Shown: piece by piece, positions 59,716-64,000 of the stretch
Layout of the letters: every line of letters begins with the position of its first letter
Position numbering within the stretch: the first letter of the stretch is position 1
DNA from: Saprospiraceae bacterium
Lineage (GTDB): Bacteria > Bacteroidota > Bacteroidia > Chitinophagales > Saprospiraceae
Length of the DNA: 64,000 nucleotides
Reading direction: 5' to 3'
NCBI GenBank assembly: GCA_027488935.1
Contig: JAIYAP010000001.1
Coordinates: 18,421-82,420 of the forward strand
Translations under genes and position numbers: made by a program
The notes under the pieces: model-generated
The model's database searches: none
Told to the model about the DNA's origin: nothing
Seen by the model: the letters and a program-made list of their open reading frames with translations, nothing else

Positions 59716-59718
59716 GGC

Positions 59719-59958
59719 CTATTTCCTTAGAGTAGGGTTCAATTGATAAAAAATTTCTAATAAATCACTTTGATTTTCAGCAAGATACGCCAAGGTTTCA
59801 CGCATTTTTTTACGCGGCAACTCCCCTGCAATTACAGACCCGTCCCGGATTGTAACAAGGGCTTCATATTCACCGTAGAAGGCATGAAAATGAGGCGGTA
59901 AGTGATCGCGACTAAAGACGCAAATACGAATCCCTGAAATTCTATCGATTTCCGGCAT
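59719..59958 (-). CDS. DUF4160 family protein
   Basis: 79 residues from the ATG at 59958: MPEIDRISGIRICVFSRDHLPPHFHAFYGEYEAL is the DUF4160 signature (DHxPPHFH). The frame is open to a TTG at 59976, but that codon lies inside the promoter. DUF4160 genes pair with DUF2442 genes in many bacteria and are suspected toxin-antitoxin-like modules. Coupled to the HTH gene after 3 bases. Confidence 0.85.
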   Translation of the reverse strand: MPEIDRISGIRICVFSRDHLPPHFHAFYGEYEALVTIRDGSVIAGELPRKKMRETLAYLAENQSDLLEIFYQLNPTLRK

Positions 59959-59973
59959 GGGCTTTCTTTCCCA

Positions 59974-60004
59974 CAAAGGTACCTAATTAGGTAATATTAT
60001 GCAA
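59974..60004 (-). promoter_or_regulatory. Promoter with internal palindrome (operator) for the DUF4160 operon
   Basis: Minus strand: TTG (60004-60002), 20 bases, TACCTTTG (59981-59974). A perfect 14-base palindrome TACCTAATTAGGTA (59980-59993) overlaps the spacer and the first two -7 bases, an ideal repressor site. Confidence 0.75.
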
Positions 60005-60054
60005 GCGTGTATGGTAATTTTCTGACAAAATTCAGGCGCGTTGCAAAACTTTTC

Positions 60055-60062
60055 TATATTTG
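60055..60062 (+). promoter_or_regulatory. Possible -7 element for the xylanase gene
   Basis: TATATTTG fits TAnnTTTG; no suitable -33. If used, the transcript's leader would include the whole repeat 60078-60172. Confidence 0.4.
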
Positions 60063-60077
60063 TCCATACGTACACCA

Positions 60078-60172
60078 AGATTTAAATGGATTTGAAGGAT
60101 GGATGGATAAAAAATTGATTTTTCAATGGATTAAAAGCCGACTGTTTTCATAACCATTTTGTGTTGACTATA
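60078..60172. repeat. Dispersed repeat, copy B (95 bases)
   Basis: Direct-orientation match to 33349-33440, with a few substitutions and small insertions. Here it ends 11 bases before the xylanase ATG and would form most of the leader RNA. Confidence 0.8.
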
Positions 60173-60183
60173 AAAAAATCCGC

Positions 60184-62313
60184 ATGAATAAGTTCCTTTT
60201 AGTCGCCCTTATATTTTCCCGCCTTACTTTTTCCGTTGCGCAAGATGCTTATCATAGTAATTTACAGACGCAACTCCAAATTAATTCCGGACTGAGCGGA
60301 GGCCTTTGGGTATTACCAAGTACGGAAACGGCTACGTTTGCAAACGCATTTACGTATGGCACAACGGCTTCGACCATCACGCCCAGCGGTCAGTCTTTCA
60401 CGCAGGCGCGCAGTTTTGATGTTACCGCCAATGGGCAGCCCTGGAATTCCGGGCATTTTTGCAGGAATACAACGCCTATTTCCACCAATGATAAATGCTT
60501 GTTTGTCATTTGGTTGCGTTCTTCCACCCCGAATGCGCAGGTGAATATTTTGGCTGAAAACAGTACCACTTATGATAAGGAATGTTATGCCACGGTGTTG
60601 GTACAAAGTCAATGGCAGCAATATTTAATTCCGTTTCAATCGACTGCGGCATACGCATCCAATACCTTAAATGTGGGCTTGCATCTTGGCTGGACCAATC
60701 AAGTGATCGAAGTAGCAGGCTCCGCGGTGATCAATTATAAAAACAATTATAACCTGAGTCAGTTGCCGCTGAATTTACACAACGACTATTATGCTGGCAT
60801 TGAGCCCAATGCGCCTTGGCGGGCAGAAGCAGCGGCGAGCATTGATCAACTTCGAAAAGCAAATTTGCAAATCACGGTGAAGGACCCACAAGGCAATCCG
60901 ATTCCGAATGCGAATGTTTATATTGAAATGAAACAACATGCATTTGGCTTTGGTACTGCGATCATTAGCAATCGATTTGGGGGTGGAAACGCACAGGATG
61001 ATACGTATGAACAAAAAATGCTCAATTTGGACGGGAATGGTCATGGCTTTAACGAAGTAGTGTTTGAGAACGACCTGAAATGGCCTACCTGGGAACAATA
61101 TTGGTTTAGTTCTCAACCCGAAATTGCCGATGCAGTTGCCTGGTTGCAGGATCGAAACATCAAAATTCGGGGGCATAATTTGGTTTGGCCCGCTTGGGGC
61201 TATTCGCCTTCCGATCTGGAGCCGAATAAGAATAATCCCGCCTACTTGAAAAATAGAATCCGGAACCACCTGAAAAGTATATTAGGCTATCCGGGCATTG
61301 GCACCGCTTGTGCGGATTGGGACGTATTGAATGAAATTACACAAAACACCGATTATGCGGATGCGCTGGCCGGTAAACCAGGGTATATCACCGGCCGTGA
61401 ATTATACCCGGAGATATTTAAACAGGCAGATAGCCTTGCGCCGAATTCCAATCTGTATCTGAACGATTACGTGGCGATCGAACGCGGGCAATATGATGAT
61501 GGCGTAACGGGTGTTTGGAAAACGCGCATTGATGAATTGTTGGCTGCTGGCGCACCGCTGGAAGGCATTGGGTTTCAAGGGCATTTCGGCACGTTCCCGA
61601 CCGGAATTCCACGGGTAAAAAGTATCCTGGATGACTTTTGGAATACGTACGGATTAGAGGCCAAAATAACGGAATACGACATCGACAAACTAGTCCCAAC
61701 GCAAACGCAAGCAGCCTATATGCGGGATATCCTGACGATTTCGTTTGCGCACCCCAGCATGAAAGGTTTCCTGATGTGGGGCTTTTGGGATGGCGCGCAT
61801 TGGCTGGGAAGTTCCCCCATTTTTAATGAAAATTGGTCACTGAAACCAAGCGGTGAAGCCTTCATCGATCAGGTTTTTCACCAATGGTGGACCAATGAAT
61901 CGGCCAAAACGGATGCACAAGGGGTTGTTGCCATTAGAGGTTTTAAAGGGAAATATGTGGTGCGGGTTGCCTGTGCTAATTCCATTCAGGAACAAGAATT
62001 TACGTTGGATGATCATCAATCACTCACATTTACGATGCAATGTCTTTCGCGCGTGCGGGATGCCTTGGATGCGCCGGTTTATTGGGTAATGCCCAATGTG
62101 ATAAACGATCAAATTCGAATGTCCTGGGATGCTGATTCAGCGCCTCGTTCGGTTCAGGTGTTTAATATGGCGGGACAATTGATGGCGCAAGTGGAAGGCA
62201 CGATGGGTGCTGAAACCGTAATTAATGTGCATGATTGGGCCGCTGGCATGTACGTTGTAAGTGCTGATTTTGAAGGGAGGAAGGTTCAAAAAAAGGTTGT
62301 GGTTTTTAGATGA
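60184..62313 (+). CDS. Secreted endo-1,4-beta-xylanase, GH10, T9SS sorted
   Basis: 709 residues. Signal peptide ending SVAQ, an N-terminal CBM4/9-like beta-sandwich (about 22-180), a linker, and a GH10 barrel (about 215-560) with acid/base Glu384 (DWDVLNEI) and nucleophile Glu497 (AKITEYDID). A short beta domain and a type A sorting domain (about 630-709, ending KVQKKVVVFR) follow. Cleaves xylan outside the cell. The acetylesterase at 24.5 kb could help remove xylan side groups, though the genes are far apart. Confidence 0.9.
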   Translation: MNKFLLVALIFSRLTFSVAQDAYHSNLQTQLQINSGLSGGLWVLPSTETATFANAFTYGTTASTITPSGQSFTQARSFDVTANGQPWNSGHFCRNTTPISTNDKCLFVIWLRSSTPNAQVNILAENSTTYDKECYATVLVQSQWQQYLIPFQSTAAYASNTLNVGLHLGWTNQVIEVAGSAVINYKNNYNLSQLPLNLHNDYYAGIEPNAPWRAEAAASIDQLRKANLQITVKDPQGNPIPNANVYIEMKQHAFGFGTAIISNRFGGGNAQDDTYEQKMLNLDGNGHGFNEVVFENDLKWPTWEQYWFSSQPEIADAVAWLQDRNIKIRGHNLVWPAWGYSPSDLEPNKNNPAYLKNRIRNHLKSILGYPGIGTACADWDVLNEITQNTDYADALAGKPGYITGRELYPEIFKQADSLAPNSNLYLNDYVAIERGQYDDGVTGVWKTRIDELLAAGAPLEGIGFQGHFGTFPTGIPRVKSILDDFWNTYGLEAKITEYDIDKLVPTQTQAAYMRDILTISFAHPSMKGFLMWGFWDGAHWLGSSPIFNENWSLKPSGEAFIDQVFHQWWTNESAKTDAQGVVAIRGFKGKYVVRVACANSIQEQEFTLDDHQSLTFTMQCLSRVRDALDAPVYWVMPNVINDQIRMSWDADSAPRSVQVFNMAGQLMAQVEGTMGAETVINVHDWAAGMYVVSADFEGRKVQKKVVVFR

Positions 62314-62373
62314 GGGAGGTCGTGTGGTTGATAGGAAAATTGGGGATGTTAATGAAGAAATAGGCGAAGTTTA

Positions 62374-62405
62374 TTTGAACTTTTCACACAATTCCTGTAT
62401 TTTTG
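62374..62405 (+). promoter_or_regulatory. Consensus Bacteroidota promoter for the UPF0175 gene
   Basis: TTTG (62374-62377), 20 bases, TATTTTTG (62398-62405): the best match in the window. It lies 18 bases before the ATG at 62423, ruling out the longer open frame from 62261. Confidence 0.8.
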
Positions 62406-62422
62406 TACTAAACGTGATTTAT

Positions 62423-62662
62423 ATGACCTTAACCATTCCAGACGATTGGTTTACCTCCGTTTCCATCAGTGAGCAGGATCTGTTACTAGAACTTGCTATA
62501 AATTTATATGCCACCCAAAAAATATCTTTTGGCAAAGCACGGCAGTTAGCGGGTATAGACTGGTATAGATTTAGAATCATCCTTTCGGAAAGGGGCGTTT
62601 TACCACATTATGGTGTAGAAGAGTTGACAGAGGATTTGAAAAATATAGAACTGTTTCCATAA
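62423..62662 (+). CDS. UPF0175 family (antitoxin-like) protein
   Basis: 79 residues: MTLTIPDDWFTSVSISEQDLLLELAINLYATQKISFGKARQLAGIDWYRF in pattern. This is the UPF0175 helix-turn-helix, usually the antitoxin of a PIN-type (DUF3368) toxin. No such toxin follows; the next 171 bases hold no coding frame, so it is an orphan or has lost its partner. Confidence 0.7.
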   Translation: MTLTIPDDWFTSVSISEQDLLLELAINLYATQKISFGKARQLAGIDWYRFRIILSERGVLPHYGVEELTEDLKNIELFP

Positions 62663-62807
62663 ATGCTTTTATAGTGTTCTTTTGGCATGTTTAAATACGA
62701 AAATCGAGCGCATCAAAGCATAAAAAGTAGCTGAACCAAAGGCCATATGCGGTAAAAAGTTTCATGATAAATTAAGGGTTCGCACACGTTTGGCAAAATA
62801 AAAAACG

Positions 62808-62815
62808 TATATTTG
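62808..62815 (+). promoter_or_regulatory. Possible -7 element for the antitoxin-PIN pair
   Basis: TATATTTG fits TAnnTTTG; a TTTG lies 15 bases upstream (62789-62792), shorter than usual. 18 bases before the ATG at 62834. Confidence 0.45.
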
Positions 62816-62833
62816 TATTAAAACTTGTTCGGC

Positions 62834-63040
62834 ATGACAATCCAACGAATTGATAATCAAATAATTATTACGCTACCAGGGTCGACTGACCTGGAGGGGG
62901 TTCAACGCTTGATCAATTATTTACTGTATAAGGAAGCCACTAAAGACAGTCAAGCCAAACAGGAAGACGTTGACAATTTGGCCCGTGAGGCTAACAAACT
63001 GTGGTGGGAAGAGAATAAACAGCGCTTTCTACCAGAATGA
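62834..63040 (+). CDS. Putative antitoxin of a PIN-domain toxin
   Basis: 68 residues from the ATG at 62834 (frame open at TTG 62825). MTIQRIDNQIIITLPGSTDLEGVQRLINYL gives a short beta-hairpin, then a Glu/Lys/Asn-rich helical tail ending WWEENKQRF. It is the first gene of a pair overlapping by ATGA with a PIN protein, so a VapB-like role is inferred from position rather than sequence. Confidence 0.6.
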   Translation: MTIQRIDNQIIITLPGSTDLEGVQRLINYLLYKEATKDSQAKQEDVDNLAREANKLWWEENKQRFLPE

Positions 63041-63483
63041 AATTCGTTGTTGATACCAATATTGCGTTCAGCGCTGTCCTTAATACCGAGAGTAGGATTG
63101 GCGACTTGATTATGAACTCGCATGGGATACTCGAATTCTATGCTTGTGATACACTACGTGCTGAATTAAAAAAGCATCGGCCCAAACTGCTCGAACTCTC
63201 AAAACTAAGTGAAGAAAAGTTAGACCAAGCTGAATATCAAATTACCAACTGCCTTTCATTCACCAATGAAGCACTTATTCCATTCGATTTTTGGGTAAAA
63301 GCAGCCAATCTCGTTCGAGATATTGATATGAATGATATTGCCTTTGTAACCCTTACTGAATTCTTAGGCGTAAAATTATGGACGGGTGATAAAAAACTGA
63401 TGAAAGGTTTGGCCCAAAAAGGTTACACCAATTTTACTACAACCGATGAAATATATAAGTTGCGCTCTTTGCTAGAAGAATAA
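63037..63483 (+). CDS. PIN-domain ribonuclease (VapC-like toxin)
   Basis: 148 residues. The N-terminal KFVVDTNIAFSAVL carries the first catalytic Asp of the PIN fold; DIDMNDIAFVTLTEFLGVKLWTGDKKLMKGL provides the acidic residues near the C-terminus. It should cleave RNA in a Mg-dependent manner. Overlaps the antitoxin stop (ATGA at 63037), hence translationally coupled. No partner other than the small protein. Confidence 0.78.
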   Translation: MKFVVDTNIAFSAVLNTESRIGDLIMNSHGILEFYACDTLRAELKKHRPKLLELSKLSEEKLDQAEYQITNCLSFTNEALIPFDFWVKAANLVRDIDMNDIAFVTLTEFLGVKLWTGDKKLMKGLAQKGYTNFTTTDEIYKLRSLLEE

Positions 63484-63727
63484 CTCATTAAAGTCAAAAA
63501 ACAATTAATAATTCTGCAAAATATAGAAAGACTAATGGGGTTTGTTTGATCCGAAATAACCTAATCTATTAACCGTGAAATGCCAAAATGTATCTTCATA
63601 ATGATAGTTTATTTTGCAGGAATTGCACTTGGCATGATTAGATGCTCAGTACTGTTAAATATTTTAATATCAGCCAGTTAGACCAATTTACGATACCTGT
63701 TAATGCGTCACAACTTAAAAAAATAAA

Positions 63728-63895
63728 ATGAACTACAGGAAGTACGTAATAATTTGCATCAATTTAATCATTGCAATATGGCTTTACAATACGATATTTC
63801 ACCCTGAATTCGATACAGATTTTTTTGGGTTGTTTTTGATTTTGGTTTGCGGATTTTGGTTTATTTATAATGTTTATACTTTCAATGGTTCGTAA
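63728..63895 (+). CDS. 55-residue membrane peptide
   Basis: MNYRKYVIICINLIIAIWLYN starts a first hydrophobic helix; a second runs FFGLFLILVCGFWFIYNVY. No family recognised; A-rich bases precede the ATG. The 244-base gap from the PIN gene shows nothing else. The stop is followed by the hairpin AAATCGGC-GTA-GCCGATTT (63898-63916). Confidence 0.4.
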   Translation: MNYRKYVIICINLIIAIWLYNTIFHPEFDTDFFGLFLILVCGFWFIYNVYTFNGS

Positions 63896-63936
63896 AGAAA
63901 TCGGCGTAGCCGATTTGAAAACATATTAATAAAAAA

Positions 63937-63984
63937 GGGCAAAAGTTTAGGTTTGTGGTGCGAAACATAAACCAACTCTTGCCC
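63937..63984. repeat. Inverted repeat at the right edge, possible mobile element end
   Basis: GGGCAAAAGTT (63937-63947) and AACTCTTGCCC (63974-63984) are near-exact inverted repeats. An ATG follows immediately at 63985 (first codons M-N-V-E-T), cut by the window's end. This arrangement is seen at the 5' ends of some Bacteroidota insertion sequences, but too little is visible to assign a family. Confidence 0.4.
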
Positions 63985-64000
63985 ATGAACGTCGAAACGC

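Noticed and set aside
62663..62833. Toxin gene partner for the UPF0175 protein
   Set aside because: The gap holds no open frame of useful length on the plus strand; an ATG at 62663 is closed by a stop after three codons.

Overview
The window reads as chromosome of a Bacteroidota bacterium, most likely from the Saprospiria. The lineage call rests on several features: seven promoters of the Bacteroidota form (TTG or TTTG, 18-21 bases, TAnnTTTG), almost no Shine-Dalgarno sites, a PorP/SprF protein and three secreted proteins with type IX (T9SS) C-terminal sorting domains, the rpmB-rpmG-DUF4295 cluster, a paired OmpH-OmpH-murI cluster, and a three-gene succinate dehydrogenase. No ribosomal RNA, CRISPR array, prophage or complete insertion sequence is present. 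Most of the sequence is ordinary core genome, broken by small accessory patches rich in repeats and toxin-antitoxin-like genes.

Layout. 1-9 kb: the 3' part of a GH13 alpha-glucosidase, an isolated paaD, a DUF5995 gene, several small envelope proteins, HMG-CoA lyase, two OmpH/Skp chaperones with murI, and PorP/SprF. 9-17 kb: an OPT transporter, sdhC-sdhA-sdhB, and two minus-strand envelope genes. 16.7-23.8 kb: a tightly spaced run (small protein, PhnP-like hydrolase, acyltransferase, isoprenoid-synthase-fold enzyme, gmhA, NrtR-type regulator), then a strong promoter with a long palindrome that drives a bifunctional NMN adenylyltransferase/Nudix enzyme and nicotinamide phosphoribosyltransferase, which together form an NAD salvage unit. 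24-32 kb: sialate O-acetylesterase, phosphohexomutase, pcm, rlmB, a metal-receptor protein and a T9SS subtilase. 32.4-33.3 kb: tRNA-Arg, L28, L33 and a 59-residue DUF4295 protein. 33-44 kb: a T9SS dockerin-like protein, amino-acid permease, hemD, a DUF1080-PA14 protein, a sugar-dehydrogenase-like/cupredoxin fusion, and a TPR membrane protein.

44.2-45.2 kb is a 960-base gene-free patch full of hairpins, including five copies of a 55-base repeat. 45-48.5 kb holds an ExbB-ExbD-TonB operon, a DUF4296 lipoprotein and a SixA-like phosphatase, all on the minus strand. 48.6-55 kb: SWIM protein, rlmH, rhomboid, thioredoxin, a secreted protein with a possible permuted papain-like core, a GMC oxidoreductase, and a candidate small RNA on the minus strand. 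55-60 kb: a LuxR-type response regulator, a TPR histidine kinase, NhaD antiporter, and a DUF4160 / DUF2442-HTH pair whose promoter contains a perfect palindrome. 60-64 kb: a T9SS GH10 xylanase, a UPF0175 gene without a partner, an antitoxin-PIN toxin pair, a 55-residue membrane peptide, and a hairpin at the right edge that may begin a mobile element.

The observations most worth following are the 44.7-45.0 kb hairpin repeat array, the candidate small RNA at 54.9-55.0 kb, the probable NrtR operator at 21.3 kb, the palindrome-controlled DUF4160/DUF2442-HTH operon, a 92-95 base dispersed repeat, and heptanucleotide repeat arrays in front of several genes. No searches were run. Family assignments come from motifs read in the translations.
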